64,000 nucleotides of DNA from Pseudomonadota bacterium (GTDB lineage: Archaea; Thermoplasmatota; SW-10-69-26; JACQPN01; JAJPHT01). The translations under genes were made by a program, and so were the position numbers. Positions within the stretch are counted from its first letter, which is position 1, and each line of letters begins with the position of its first letter. Positions 1 through 7,459 of this stretch are shown here, in pieces. The stretch covers positions 1 to 64,000 of the forward strand of contig JAJPHT010000033.1 of NCBI GenBank assembly GCA_021325135.1. The letters run 5' to 3'. The notes beneath the pieces are model-generated. The model saw only the letters and a program-made list of their open reading frames with translations, did not search any database and had not been told where the DNA came from.

Positions 1-1334
1 ACCTCGAAGAGGCGCTGGGGCAGGTCGCGGTGCGCGTTCTTCTTGAGGATCTCCAGGAGGCCCGGCAGGAGGCTCGTGCGCAGCATGGTGAAGTCCTCGG
101 TGGCGGGGTTCTTCACGTCCACGTGCGACGAGGGCGGGCGCTGCATCTTCGCGAACTGCGAGCGCGGGTTGGAGAGCGTGAGGCTCATGGTCTCCAGGAA
201 GCCGAGGCCTACGAGGCTCGTGCGCGCGCGCTCGGCAAGCTGGTTCTCCGGGAGCGCGGCGCCCGCGGTGACGGCGCGCAGCGGCAGCGGCGTGAACGCG
301 TTGATGCCGTGCCCGATGGCCACGTCCTCCATGAGGTCCGCCGGGTGCAGCACGTCGGCGCGGTACGCGGGCACCTGCACGACGACGTGGCCCGCGTCCT
401 TGGGCTTCGCGCCGTGGCCCAGGCGCTCCAGGCGCGAGGCGACGGCGGCGGCGTCCAGGTCCGTGCCCAGCAGGCGGTTGGTCTCCGCGACGGAGAGCTC
501 CTTCGTCTCGGGCGCGAGGTCGGGCGTCGCGCGCTTGCGGCCCCCTTCGTCGATCTCGACGCTCTCGATGCGGCCGCCCGCCTCCGCCAGCGCGGTGACG
601 ATCATGTTCAGCGCGCGCTCCACGGCCCAGCGGTCGGTGCCGGTGACGTCCACGAACACGTCGCGCGTCGCGGTGGTGACGGCCGTGCGCTGCGCGTTGA
701 TGACCGGCGGCAGCGAGACGACGCCCCCCTTGGCGTCAAGGATGAGGGGCACGCTCGCGTGGCCCGCCAGCAGGTGGGCGTAGGCCTTGCCCTTCTCGTG
801 GTCCGCGAGGATCTCCCGGGGGGTCATCTCCCGCGGGTCGGCCAGCGGCACGAAGCGCAGCGCGTCGAGCCCCACGGTGCCGTAGCGGAAGCCCGGGGCG
901 AGCGGCGCGGCGTCGTGGATGCCGATGGCGACGCGGCGGCGGCGCGCGCCCAGGCCCCAGTGCAGGTCCTCCTGGAGGTCGATGAGCGCGTCGAGGCGAG
1001 CCTGCGTGATGGAGACGCCGCGCACGAACGCCGCCGCGATGTGCGGCCGGACGCCTGCGACCGAAGGGTCGACGACCACCTTGTGCGGGCCCGGGTGCAC
1101 CTCGTAGCGGCGCAGGCCCGGCTCGACGCCGTACCACGCGCGCAGAGCGCGGGCGATGCCCTCCACGGTGTAGAGGTCGGGGCGGTTGGGGAAGAACTCC
1201 ACGGCCCACGTCTCGCCCTTCGCGTCCTCCACGTCGGCGCCCAGGAGCGGGATGGTCTTCGCCAGCTCCTCGCGGGGGACGGGCTTGCGCAGGAGGCGCT
1301 CAAGCTCGGCGACCTCGAACCGGATGACGGGCAC
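1..1334 (-). CDS. pheT: Phenylalanyl-tRNA synthetase beta subunit, archaeal type (3' end outside window)
   Basis: Beta chain of the heterotetrameric synthetase that charges tRNA-Phe in the cytoplasm. The readable part has the N-terminal B1-like segment (WAVEFFPNRPDLYT), the B3/B4 tRNA-editing region (VINAQRTAVTTATRDVF) and the B5 domain ending in MEDVAIGHGINAF, then runs off the left edge. I placed the start at a GTG giving MPVIRFEVAELERLL, the usual family N-terminus, because a TATA-like CTTATG lies 27 nt upstream; an in-frame ATG at 1361 would add nine residues but overlaps that TATA. It is divergent from the NTF2-like gene. The family call is secure. Confidence 0.93.
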   Translation of the reverse strand, partial: MPVIRFEVAELERLLRKPVPREELAKTIPLLGADVEDAKGETWAVEFFPNRPDLYTVEGIARALRAWYGVEPGLRRYEVHPGPHKVVVDPSVAGVRPHIAAAFVRGVSITQARLDALIDLQEDLHWGLGARRRRVAIGIHDAAPLAPGFRYGTVGLDALRFVPLADPREMTPREILADHEKGKAYAHLLAGHASVPLILDAKGGVVSLPPVINAQRTAVTTATRDVFVDVTGTDRWAVERALNMIVTALAEAGGRIESVEIDEGGRKRATPDLAPETKELSVAETNRLLGTDLDAAAVASRLERLGHGAKPKDAGHVVVQVPAYRADVLHPADLMEDVAIGHGINAFTPLPLRAVTAGAALPENQLAERARTSLVGLGFLETMSLTLSNPRSQFAKMQRPPSSHVDVKNPATEDFTMLRTSLLPGLLEILKKNAHRDLPQRLFE

Positions 1335-1358
1335 GGCCGCGGGACGTCGGGAAGCGGC

Positions 1359-1364
1359 CATAAG
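1359..1364 (-). promoter_or_regulatory. TATA-like core promoter of pheT
   Basis: Reads CTTATG on the minus strand, centred about 27 nt before the GTG start in otherwise GC-rich DNA. This is the spacing of an archaeal TATA box on a leaderless transcript. Confidence 0.5.
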
Positions 1365-1457
1365 GGTGTCGTCGGCGTCCGGCTCCTCCGGCGCGCCCGC
1401 CTGGCCCGACGCCGAAGGGGCCATGCACGCCCAGAGGAGCCCCGTGAGGGTGCGATC

Positions 1458-1937
1458 GTGGCCCGATTCGACGCGCAACGCTACGTGAAGGACTTCGAGA
1501 CCGCGTGGAACCGCAACGACCCCGAGGCGCTCCTGCAGCACTTCGCGGAGAACGTGGAGTTCCAGGACCCGCTCTCGCCCACGCCGCGGCGCGGGCGCGA
1601 GGCGGCGCGCGAGAACATGCGCGCGTGGTTCGGCGCGTTCACCGAGATGGAGATCCGCCTCGTGGAGAGCGTCGTCTCGGACGACCGCGCGGCGCTCCTC
1701 TACCAGTGCACGGCCCGGCACACGGGGGAGCTGCAGATCGCGCCGGGCGAGCGCATCCCCGCCACCAACAAGCGCGCGACGGTGGACCTGGCCGAGTTCG
1801 ACGCCCTCGACGCGCAGGGGCGCATCGTCCGCACGCGCGCGATGTTCGACAGCGGCCGCCTCATGCAGCAGCTGGGCCTCATGCCCGCCGCGGGCTCCAC
1901 CCAGCAGCCCCCGGGCAGGAAGCCCACGTCGCGGTAG
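1458..1937 (+). CDS. NTF2-like / SnoaL-like small-domain protein
   Basis: 159 residues starting VARFDAQRYVKDFETAWNRN from GTG. The pattern fits the NTF2/SnoaL fold: an N-terminal helix with AWNRNDPEALLQHF, an early strand with ENVEFQDPLSP, then paired strands (MEIRLVESVVSDDRAALLYQ and RATVDLAEFDAL). The fold serves ketosteroid isomerase-like enzymes, polyketide cyclases and binding proteins, so the substrate cannot be named. No signal peptide or membrane segment. The C-terminal 20 residues are Pro/Gln-rich. It stands alone between pheT (divergent) and HMG-CoA reductase (48 nt downstream). Confidence 0.72.
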   Translation: MARFDAQRYVKDFETAWNRNDPEALLQHFAENVEFQDPLSPTPRRGREAARENMRAWFGAFTEMEIRLVESVVSDDRAALLYQCTARHTGELQIAPGERIPATNKRATVDLAEFDALDAQGRIVRTRAMFDSGRLMQQLGLMPAAGSTQQPPGRKPTSR

Positions 1938-1954
1938 GGGACGAGGGCAGAGCC

Positions 1955-1961
1955 CTTAAGC
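1955..1961 (+). promoter_or_regulatory. TATA-like core promoter of HMG-CoA reductase
   Basis: CCTTAAG centred about 27 nt before the GTG start at 1986, in the short gap after the NTF2-like gene; suggests a separate leaderless transcript. Confidence 0.5.
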
Positions 1962-1985
1962 GGTCCGACCCGGCATCGTCCCTTC

Positions 1986-3266
1986 GTGACCTCCCGCCTG
2001 CCGGGCTTCCACAAGCTCAGCGCGAAGGAGCGGCGCGCCATCCTCTCGCGCGAGACCGGCGTGCCCGAGGCCGACCTGGAAGGGCTGGAGCGCCCGCTGC
2101 CCCACGCGATCCGCGACGGCCTCGTGGAGAGCGTCGTGGGCAGCCTGGAGATCCCCGTGGGGATCGCGACCAACTTCACCGTGAACGGGCGCGACGTGCT
2201 CGTCCCCATGGCGGTGGAGGAGTCCAGCGTCGTCGCGGCCGCGAGCCACGGCGCCAAGATCGCCCGCAAGCGCGGCGGCTTCACCGCGCGCGCCTCCGCG
2301 CCGGTCATGGTGGGCCAGGTCATGCTGGTGGACGTGCCGGACCTGGGCGTCGCGCAGCGCAACCTCTACGCGACGGCGAGCACGCTGGCCGAACTGGCGC
2401 ACCGCGCGACGGGCAGCCTCGCGGCGCGCGGCGGGGGCTATCGCGGCTTCCACGTCCGCACGCTGGACTCCGCGGCGGGCAAGCTCCTCGTGGTCCACGT
2501 GCTGGTGGACGTGCGCGACGCCATGGGCGCCAACGCCGTGAACGCCGTCGCCGAGGCCGTCGCGCCGCACCTGGCGGACGTCACCGGGGGCCGCGCCGTG
2601 CTGCGCATCCTCTCCAACCTGGCCGACGAGCGCACCGTGCGCGCGCAGGCCGTCTTCGACGTGGACGAGCTTGGCGGCCCCGACGTCGCGCAGGACGTGG
2701 TGCGCGCGTGGGCCTTCGCCGACGCCGACCCGTACCGCGCCGCCACGCACAACAAGGGCGTCATGAACGGCATCGACGCCGTGGCGCTGGCGACCGCCAA
2801 CGACTGGCGCGCCGTCGAGGCGGGCGCCCACGCGTGGGCCGCGCGCACGGGGCGCTACCGCAGCCTCACGCGCTACTGGATCGGCGAGGAGGGGCACCTC
2901 CACGGCGAGATCGAGCTTCCCCTCGCGCTGGGCGTCGTGGGTGGCGTCACCAAGGCGCACCCCGCGGCGCAGGCCGCGCTGCGCATCCTCGGCGTCAAGA
3001 CCGCGGGCGAGCTTGCGGAGATCGCCGCCAGCGTGGGGCTCGCCCAGAACCTCGCCGCGCTGCGCGCCCTCGCCGCGGAGGGCATCCAGCAGGGGCACAT
3101 GCGCCTGCACGCGTACAACCTCGCGCTCCAGGCCGGCGTGCCCCCCGAGCGCGCGGACGAGGTGGTGGCCGCCATGCTGGAGGCTGGAGAGCCGACGGCA
3201 CGGAAGGCCGCTGAGGTGTGGGCGCGGATGGGGAGCTCGGGGGGCGGCAGCCCCCGGACGTCTTGA
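1986..3266 (+). CDS. hmgA: Hydroxymethylglutaryl-CoA reductase, class II (bacterial-type)
   Basis: Reduces HMG-CoA to mevalonate for archaeal isoprenoid lipids (class II enzymes can also run in the oxidative direction). 426 residues, normal for class II, with no N-terminal membrane domain. Visible motifs: PMAVEESSVVAAAS with the catalytic Glu near 78, DAMGANAVN, THNKGVMNG with the catalytic Lys near 256, and GIQQGHMRLHA with the catalytic His near 371. Start is GTG, supported by a TATA box 27 nt upstream. The last residues (GSSGGGSPRTS) do not look like the family and abut a repeat element that begins right after the stop codon, so the native tail may have been altered. Class II type in an archaeon implies old transfer from bacteria. 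Confidence 0.93.
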   Translation: MTSRLPGFHKLSAKERRAILSRETGVPEADLEGLERPLPHAIRDGLVESVVGSLEIPVGIATNFTVNGRDVLVPMAVEESSVVAAASHGAKIARKRGGFTARASAPVMVGQVMLVDVPDLGVAQRNLYATASTLAELAHRATGSLAARGGGYRGFHVRTLDSAAGKLLVVHVLVDVRDAMGANAVNAVAEAVAPHLADVTGGRAVLRILSNLADERTVRAQAVFDVDELGGPDVAQDVVRAWAFADADPYRAATHNKGVMNGIDAVALATANDWRAVEAGAHAWAARTGRYRSLTRYWIGEEGHLHGEIELPLALGVVGGVTKAHPAAQAALRILGVKTAGELAEIAASVGLAQNLAALRALAAEGIQQGHMRLHAYNLALQAGVPPERADEVVAAMLEAGEPTARKAAEVWARMGSSGGGSPRTS

Positions 3267-3353
3267 TCGTCTGCTGGACTTTTTCTTCACGTCAGGGGGC
3301 TTCGCCCCCTGAAACCCCCTTGGGTAGCCGCGCTGCGGCGCGGCCGAACGACG
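3267..3353. repeat. Family-1 element, copy 1: 87-bp double-hairpin repeat
   Basis: Near-identical to 37860-37947. Contains a perfect 8-bp stem (CAGGGGGC/GCCCCCTG, loop TTC) and a perfect 7-bp stem (GCCGCGC/GCGCGGC, loop TGCG). The ends, TCGTCTGCTGG and a CCG-A-ACGACG type end, are roughly inverted. Sits immediately after the HMG-CoA reductase stop, in a convergent intergenic gap. Confidence 0.85.
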
Positions 3354-3360
3354 GGCTTGC

Positions 3361-3492
3361 CTAGGCCAACTCAGCCATGAGGTCGTGCGCCGTGCGGCAG
3401 CGGCCGCAGCGGTAGAGCTTCCCCTCGGCGTTGTGCTCGATGACGTGGAGGCACGTGGGGCAGCGGGCGACCAGGGACTTGGCGTTGCGCAT
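3361..3492 (-). CDS. Small zinc-ribbon protein (43 aa)
   Basis: A short protein beginning MRNAKSLVARCPTC and ending HDLMAELA. It carries two CxxC pairs (CPTC and CGRC) spaced as in a rubredoxin-like or ribosomal zinc ribbon, and little else. It lies 53 nt after the dienelactone hydrolase-like gene on the same strand, so it could be co-transcribed. An upstream in-frame segment with another Cys (PGCPHGQ) has no ATG/GTG/TTG start, so I used the ATG. Function unknown; the two CxxC pairs are the only support that it is real. Confidence 0.5.
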   Translation of the reverse strand: MRNAKSLVARCPTCLHVIEHNAEGKLYRCGRCRTAHDLMAELA

Positions 3493-3545
3493 GGCCTGGC
3501 CGTGGGGGCAGCCAGGCTTGAGCGTGACGCCTTCGGGCCTTCTCC

Positions 3546-4202
3546 CTAGCGGACGAAGCCGCGGATGAAGGCGACCGAGCGCGCCCAGGCGTCGTCCGCC
3601 GCCGCGGGGTCGTAGGACTTGGCGCCCGAGAAGGGGGACGTGATCCAGTCCGGGCGGTGGAAGGGGTGCGTGACCGCGGGGTACAGCTCCACGTGGACAC
3701 GCTTGCGGTGCTCGTCGAGCTTGGGAAGAAGCTGCGAGTAGGCCCACGGGTTGATGCGGTCGTCCTCGGAGGCGAGGACCAGCAGCAGCGGACCCTTGAG
3801 GTCCTTCACGTCCTCCACGTCGGCGATCATGCCGTAGTAGTCGACGCAGAAGGCGAAGTCGCCGTGGCACGCGCCGTGGAGCGCGACGCCGCCGCCCATG
3901 CAGAAGCCCATGCTGCCCACGACGGAGCCCGCGGGCATCTCGCGCTGGAGGCGCTCGCGGGCGAAGCGCATGGCGCTCGTGAGGTCCTCGCCGGTGAGCT
4001 TCTGGCGCAGCGCCATGCCCTCCTGGAGGTCCTTGGCCTTGTGGCCGCGGAACATGTCCACGGCCGCCACCCAGAAGCCCTCCTGCTGGAGCTTGTCCGC
4101 GAAGGAGAGGTTCACCGGGTCGAGGCCGGTGATGTCGTGCACGAGGACGACGCCGACGTTCGTCCTTCCCTTCTTCACCACGAGGGGCCAGTCGCCGCTC
4201 AT
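3546..4202 (-). CDS. Dienelactone hydrolase family protein
   Basis: 218-residue alpha/beta-hydrolase. The N-terminal strand is GVVLVHDITGL, the nucleophile elbow GFCMGG places catalytic Cys at 101, the acid Asp is in LASEDDRINP (about 147-148), and the base His is in AVTHPFHRP (about 179). That Cys-Asp-His triad is the dienelactone hydrolase signature, as opposed to Ser in most esterases. The family hydrolyses lactones or esters; the real substrate is unknown, and no aromatic-degradation genes are nearby. No signal peptide, so cytoplasmic. It lies 207 nt downstream of a HAD hydrolase, the gap being filled by a repeat and a promoter-like palindrome. Confidence 0.85.
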   Translation of the reverse strand: MSGDWPLVVKKGRTNVGVVLVHDITGLDPVNLSFADKLQQEGFWVAAVDMFRGHKAKDLQEGMALRQKLTGEDLTSAMRFARERLQREMPAGSVVGSMGFCMGGGVALHGACHGDFAFCVDYYGMIADVEDVKDLKGPLLLVLASEDDRINPWAYSQLLPKLDEHRKRVHVELYPAVTHPFHRPDWITSPFSGAKSYDPAAADDAWARSVAFIRGFVR

Positions 4203-4224
4203 CGGGCCCGCAGCGCGCCGCGAT

Positions 4225-4240
4225 GGAAAAGCGCTTTTCC
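4225..4240. promoter_or_regulatory. Perfect 16-bp palindrome in the promoter of the dienelactone hydrolase-like gene
   Basis: GGAAAAGCGCTTTTCC, the most AT-rich spot upstream of the start codon at 4202, centred about 30 nt away. It could be TATA-like core and dimeric operator in one. CCCAACTTGGG, another short inverted repeat, follows at about 4239-4249. Confidence 0.5.
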
Positions 4241-4270
4241 CAACTTGGGTGCCGAGCGCGCTGTTGGGCG

Positions 4271-4361
4271 CTTTTCGTCACCACTCAACGCGACGACGCC
4301 ACGACGCGACGACCCGGGAAAACCTGTCCCCTCGTCTGTCGCGTCGTGGCGTCGTCGCGTC
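4271..4361. repeat. Family-2 element, copy A: long perfect inverted repeat
   Basis: Opens with CTTTTCGTCACCACTCA, then a 23-nt arm (4288-4310) that is exactly the reverse complement of 4338-4360, with a 27-nt spacer. The arm has the key tract CGACGACGCCACGACG. Related copies lie at 39565, 49268, 52685 and 59968. Confidence 0.9.
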
Positions 4362-4409
4362 AAGACGTGGCGAGGGGAGACACAAGCCCCAAGGGCGGAG
4401 AGCCCCCGC

Positions 4410-5135
4410 CTATCCGAAGCGGCGCAGCACGGCGGGCAGGTCCGAGAGGCGCTCCACCACGGCGTCCGCGTCGGCGTGCACGGGGGCGGGGGCCACGCGC
4501 GGGTAGGGCGTCCAGACGGCGCGGAGGCCCGCGGCGCGCGCCCCGCGGACGTCGGCGTCCAGGTCGTTGCCCACCATGACGGCCTCGGAGGGCGCGACGC
4601 CCAGCGCGTCGGTGGCGGCGAGGAAGATGCGCGGGTGGGGCTTGAGGACGCCCACCTCGCCGGAGACGACGACGGCGTCGAAGGAGGAGAGGAGGCCCAG
4701 GCGCGAGAGCGCGTCGCGCAGCACGCCGCCGTGGTTGTAGTTCGACACGAGGCCCAGCCGGTAGCCCGCGGCCTTGAGGTCGGGGAGGACCTTGAGCGGC
4801 TGGTCGTAGGCGTGGACGAGCGCCTGCTGGAAGCGGTGATATCGCTCCGAGGCGACGGGGCCCCACGGCTCGGCCTCGGCGAGGGGCACGCCGCAGCGCA
4901 CCAGCGCGGCGCGGAAGCGGGCGGCGAAGTCGAACTCCCGGAGGTTGGCGTCCAGCGCCGCGTGCTGCTCGGCGCGCGCCGCTTCGTAGGCCGCCAGGAA
5001 CTCGCGGAAGGGCACGCGCCGGCCCGTCCAGGTGCCGTGGACGACGGCGAGGCACTCGTCGCGCAGCCCCTCCCAGCCGGGCTCCGGGTGGATGATGGTC
5101 CCGAAGGCGTCGAAGAGGACGGCGCGGAGGGCCAC
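4410..5135 (-). CDS. HAD superfamily hydrolase
   Basis: 241-residue Rossmannoid hydrolase. Motif I is LFDAFGT (nucleophile Asp, but the second acidic position is Phe, as in haloacid dehalogenase-like members rather than classic DxD phosphatases). Motif II is LVSNYNHGG, motif III the Lys in VLKPHPRIF, and motif IV GNDLDADVRGA. A helical cap lies between motifs I and II. The start is a GTG giving MALRAVLFDAF, chosen because CATTTATG is centred 28 nt upstream; an ATG at 5162 would overlap that TATA. The promoter region is shared with the divergent endonuclease III gene. Substrate unknown. Confidence 0.85.
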   Translation of the reverse strand: MALRAVLFDAFGTIIHPEPGWEGLRDECLAVVHGTWTGRRVPFREFLAAYEAARAEQHAALDANLREFDFAARFRAALVRCGVPLAEAEPWGPVASERYHRFQQALVHAYDQPLKVLPDLKAAGYRLGLVSNYNHGGVLRDALSRLGLLSSFDAVVVSGEVGVLKPHPRIFLAATDALGVAPSEAVMVGNDLDADVRGARAAGLRAVWTPYPRVAPAPVHADADAVVERLSDLPAVLRRFG

Positions 5136-5159
5136 GCTCCGCCGAAGGCGCGCATCGGC

Positions 5160-5167
5160 CATAAATG
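5160..5167. promoter_or_regulatory. Shared TATA-like element between HAD hydrolase and endonuclease III genes
   Basis: CATAAATG on plus, CATTTATG on minus. It is 28 nt from the minus-strand GTG (leaderless spacing) and 33 nt from the plus-strand ATG, which also has a GGAGG ribosome-binding site. Confidence 0.45.
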
Positions 5168-5196
5168 CGAAGCCCCCGGGACGCGCTGGAGGCGCG

Positions 5197-5853
5197 ATGG
5201 CGGTCCCCAGGGGCGCCGCGGAGCGCGGCCGGGAGGCGCTGGCGCGCTTCCGGAAGGAGTACGGCGAGCGTTACTCGTACCTGCGCCACGGGACGGGCTT
5301 CCAGCTTCTCGTCGCGGTGATCCTCAGCGCGCAGACGCCCGACGCGCTCACCAACAAGGTCACCCCGGAGCTGTTCCGCCGCTGGCCCACGCCCCACGCC
5401 TTGGCGAGGGCCGACGTGGACGAGGTGCGCGCGGCGATCCGGCCCGTGAACTTCTCCCACGGCAAGGCGCAGCGGATCGTGGACGCGGCGCGCATGGTGG
5501 AGGAGCGCTTCGGCGGCAAGGTGCCGCGCGCGATGGCGGACCTCCTGGAGATCCCGGGCGTCGGGCGCAAGACGGCCAACGTCGTCCAGGGGCACCTCTT
5601 CGACGAGTCGGAGGGCGTCGGCGTGGACACGCACGTCAAGCGCGTCTCGTACCGCCTCGCGCTCACCACCGAGGAGGACCCCGAGAAGGTCGAGACGGAC
5701 CTCAACCGCGTCTTCGAGCCCAGGGACTACCCTTCGGTCAACTTCTACTTCATCGCCCACGGCCGCGCCATCTGCCGCGCGCGGGCGCCCAAGTGCTCCG
5801 AATGCGTCGTCACCGACGTCTGCCCCAAGAAGGGCGTCGCGCGGAAGACGTAA
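5197..5853 (+). CDS. nth: Endonuclease III / HhH-GPD DNA glycosylase, paralogue 1
   Basis: Bifunctional base-excision-repair glycosylase/AP lyase family, 218 residues. Helix-hairpin-helix LLEIPGVGRKTANVV with catalytic Lys125, catalytic Asp144 in VGVDTHVKR, and a C-terminal 4Fe-4S loop with C-x6-C-x2-C-x5-C spacing (CRARAPKCSECVVTDVC). ATG start with GGAGG 6 nt upstream. The damage-binding segment differs from paralogue 2: SAQTPDALTNK and AIRPVNFSHGKAQ, where Nth usually has an SAQ-x-TD loop and a TGFY/IGLY-type element. It may therefore recognise another lesion. First of two tandem paralogues separated by 26 nt. Confidence 0.9.
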   Translation: MAVPRGAAERGREALARFRKEYGERYSYLRHGTGFQLLVAVILSAQTPDALTNKVTPELFRRWPTPHALARADVDEVRAAIRPVNFSHGKAQRIVDAARMVEERFGGKVPRAMADLLEIPGVGRKTANVVQGHLFDESEGVGVDTHVKRVSYRLALTTEEDPEKVETDLNRVFEPRDYPSVNFYFIAHGRAICRARAPKCSECVVTDVCPKKGVARKT

Positions 5854-5857
5854 ATCC
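5849..5857 (+). promoter_or_regulatory. TATA-like core promoter of the second endonuclease III gene
   Basis: CGTAAATCC overlaps the TAA stop of paralogue 1 and is centred 27 nt before the ATG of paralogue 2, so the second gene may be transcribed independently and without a leader. Confidence 0.4.
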
Positions 5858-5879
5858 GCGGCGGCGCCTGCGCGGCCCG

Positions 5880-6542
5880 ATGGCCCTTCCGAGGGGCGCC
5901 AGGCTGCGGGCGCCCGAGGCGCTCGCGCGCATGGCGAAGGAGCACGAGCCGCGCTACTGCTTCCTCGACCACGGGGGCCCCTTCCAGCTTCTCGTGGCCG
6001 TGATCCTCAGCGCGCAGTGCACCGACGCCATGGTGAACAAGGTCACGCCGGAGCTGTTCCGCCGCTGGCCCACGCCGCAGGCGCTGGCGAAGGCCCCGCG
6101 CGCGGAGGTGGAGAAGGTCGTCTACCGCACCGGGTTCTACCGCGCCAAGGCGAAGAACATCCAGGGGTGCGCCGCGATGCTCGTCGAACGCTTCGGCGGC
6201 GAGGTGCCCCGCCGCATGGCCGACCTCATGAGCCTCCCCGGGGTGGCGCGCAAGACGGCCAACGTCGTGCAGGGCAACGTGTGGGGCCAGAGCGAAGGCG
6301 TCTGCGTCGACACGCACGTGGGCCGCGTCGCGCGCCGCCTGGGCCTCACCGCAGAGGAGGATCCGGTGGGCGTCGAGGAGGATCTCATGCGGCTCTACCC
6401 CGAGAAGGACTGGATCGAGGCGCCCTACCACTTCATCCAGCTGGGCCGCTCCTTCTGCGACGCCAAGAAGCCCGACTGCGCGAATTGCTATCTTGCGGAC
6501 CTGTGCCCGAAGCGTGGCGTCGATGCGCGGCACGGGCATTGA
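5880..6542 (+). CDS. nth: Endonuclease III / HhH-GPD DNA glycosylase, paralogue 2
   Basis: 220 residues, closer to canonical Nth than its upstream neighbour: VILSAQCTDAMVNK, KVVYRTGFYRAKAKNI, helix-hairpin-helix SLPGVARKTANVV with Lys125, Asp144 in VCVDTHVGR, and Fe-S ligands CDAKKPDCANCYLADLC with C-x6-C-x2-C-x5-C spacing. The Ala in GVARKTA replaces the common Gly. Likely the housekeeping oxidised-pyrimidine glycosylase. It overlaps the next gene by 20 nt, so the two are probably translated from one mRNA. Confidence 0.92.
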   Translation: MALPRGARLRAPEALARMAKEHEPRYCFLDHGGPFQLLVAVILSAQCTDAMVNKVTPELFRRWPTPQALAKAPRAEVEKVVYRTGFYRAKAKNIQGCAAMLVERFGGEVPRRMADLMSLPGVARKTANVVQGNVWGQSEGVCVDTHVGRVARRLGLTAEEDPVGVEEDLMRLYPEKDWIEAPYHFIQLGRSFCDAKKPDCANCYLADLCPKRGVDARHGH

Positions 6543-7128
6543 CGGCTGCCCCGCGGGCTGGATCGCCGTCTCGCAAGGCCGCGTCAAGGTGGGCCCCCTC
6601 GCGGACGTGCTGCGCGGCGCGCCGCGGCCCGTCGCCCTCGACATGCCCCTCGGCCTCGACGCGGGGGACCGCCCCTGCGACAAGGCCGCCCGCGCCCTGC
6701 TGGGCCCGCGCCGCGCCAGCGTGTTCGCGCCCCCTTCCCGCGCCGCGCTCGCGGCCGAGGCGTGGTCCCCAGGCCTCGGCCTCTCGAAGCAGTGCTATCA
6801 TCTGCTGCCCCGCATGCGCGAGGTGGACGCCTGGATCACGCCCGCGCGCCAGCGCCGCGTCCACGAAGCGCACCCCGAGCTGGCCTTCGCCCTGATGGCA
6901 GGCCGCCCGATGCGCCACCCCAAGCGCACGCCCGAGGGCCGCCGCGAGAGGATGCGCGCGCTGGGCCCGCTCGCGCCCAAGGAGGGCCCACCCGCGGGCG
7001 CGCGGTGGGACGACCTCCTGGACGCGTGCGCGCTGCTGTGGAGCGCGGACCGGCTCGCGCGCGGGGAGGCGCTGCGCCTCGGCGGGGAGCACGACGCGCG
7101 GGGGCTCCGGATGGAGATCGTCGCTTAG
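6523..7128 (+). CDS. DUF429 protein (predicted RNase H-like nuclease fold)
   Basis: 201 residues. The start MRGTGIDGCPAGWIAVSQG is the DUF429 signature, with the first acidic residue in GIDGCPAGW. It continues with ALDMPLGL, HPELAFALMAGRPM and WDDLLDACALLWSA, giving the conserved Asp/Glu set of an RNase H-like fold. No biochemical role is established for the family. It starts inside the 3' end of the endonuclease III gene (20-nt overlap), suggesting coupling, possibly in DNA repair (inference). Its stop codon overlaps that of the convergent HTH gene. Confidence 0.8.
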   Translation: MRGTGIDGCPAGWIAVSQGRVKVGPLADVLRGAPRPVALDMPLGLDAGDRPCDKAARALLGPRRASVFAPPSRAALAAEAWSPGLGLSKQCYHLLPRMREVDAWITPARQRRVHEAHPELAFALMAGRPMRHPKRTPEGRRERMRALGPLAPKEGPPAGARWDDLLDACALLWSADRLARGEALRLGGEHDARGLRMEIVA

Positions 7129-7457
7129 AGCGCCACGTCCTTGAACCCCATCTGCGCCCGCTTCTCGGGCCCCATGCGCGTCAGCTCCAGCACGACGAGC
7201 ACGCGCACGGCGTCGGGAAAAAGCTCCTCCGTCATGCCGTCGAGGTTCTCGTTGGCCAGCGCCTGCTGCACCGCCAGCACCAGGGGGTTCCCCTCGGGGT
7301 TCGCGCCCTGCTGGGCGGCGAGGATATTGAGCTTCTCGGCGGCGACCTGGAGCCTGGCGTTCCAGCGGCGCGTCGTCTGCACCTCGCCGTCGCGCTCCTC
7401 GGCGAGGCCCCACGCGATGAGGCGGTCCAGCGTGCGTTCGACCGTCTGCTCGTCCAC
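7125..7457 (-). CDS. Small winged-helix-like protein paired with the HTH/zinc-ribbon gene
   Basis: 110 residues beginning at a GTG two bases after the upstream gene's stop. DEQTVERTLDRLIAWGLAEERDGEVQTTRRWNARL looks like the recognition helix and wing of a winged helix, followed by a mostly helical region (LAAQQGANPEGNPLVLAVQQAL). The C-terminus is RMGPEKRAQMGFKDVAL. Probably the second subunit or partner of the regulator encoded just upstream. No enzymatic motif is visible. Confidence 0.6.
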   Translation of the reverse strand: MDEQTVERTLDRLIAWGLAEERDGEVQTTRRWNARLQVAAEKLNILAAQQGANPEGNPLVLAVQQALANENLDGMTEELFPDAVRVLVVLELTRMGPEKRAQMGFKDVAL

Positions 7458-7459
7458 GT

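Noticed and set aside
30..1937. Very long open frames on the strand opposite real genes
   Set aside because: High GC removes stop codons from other frames, so many frames run 300-1400 codons. They are Arg/Ala/Pro-rich with no domain match; true genes were chosen by motifs, start signals and third-position GC.
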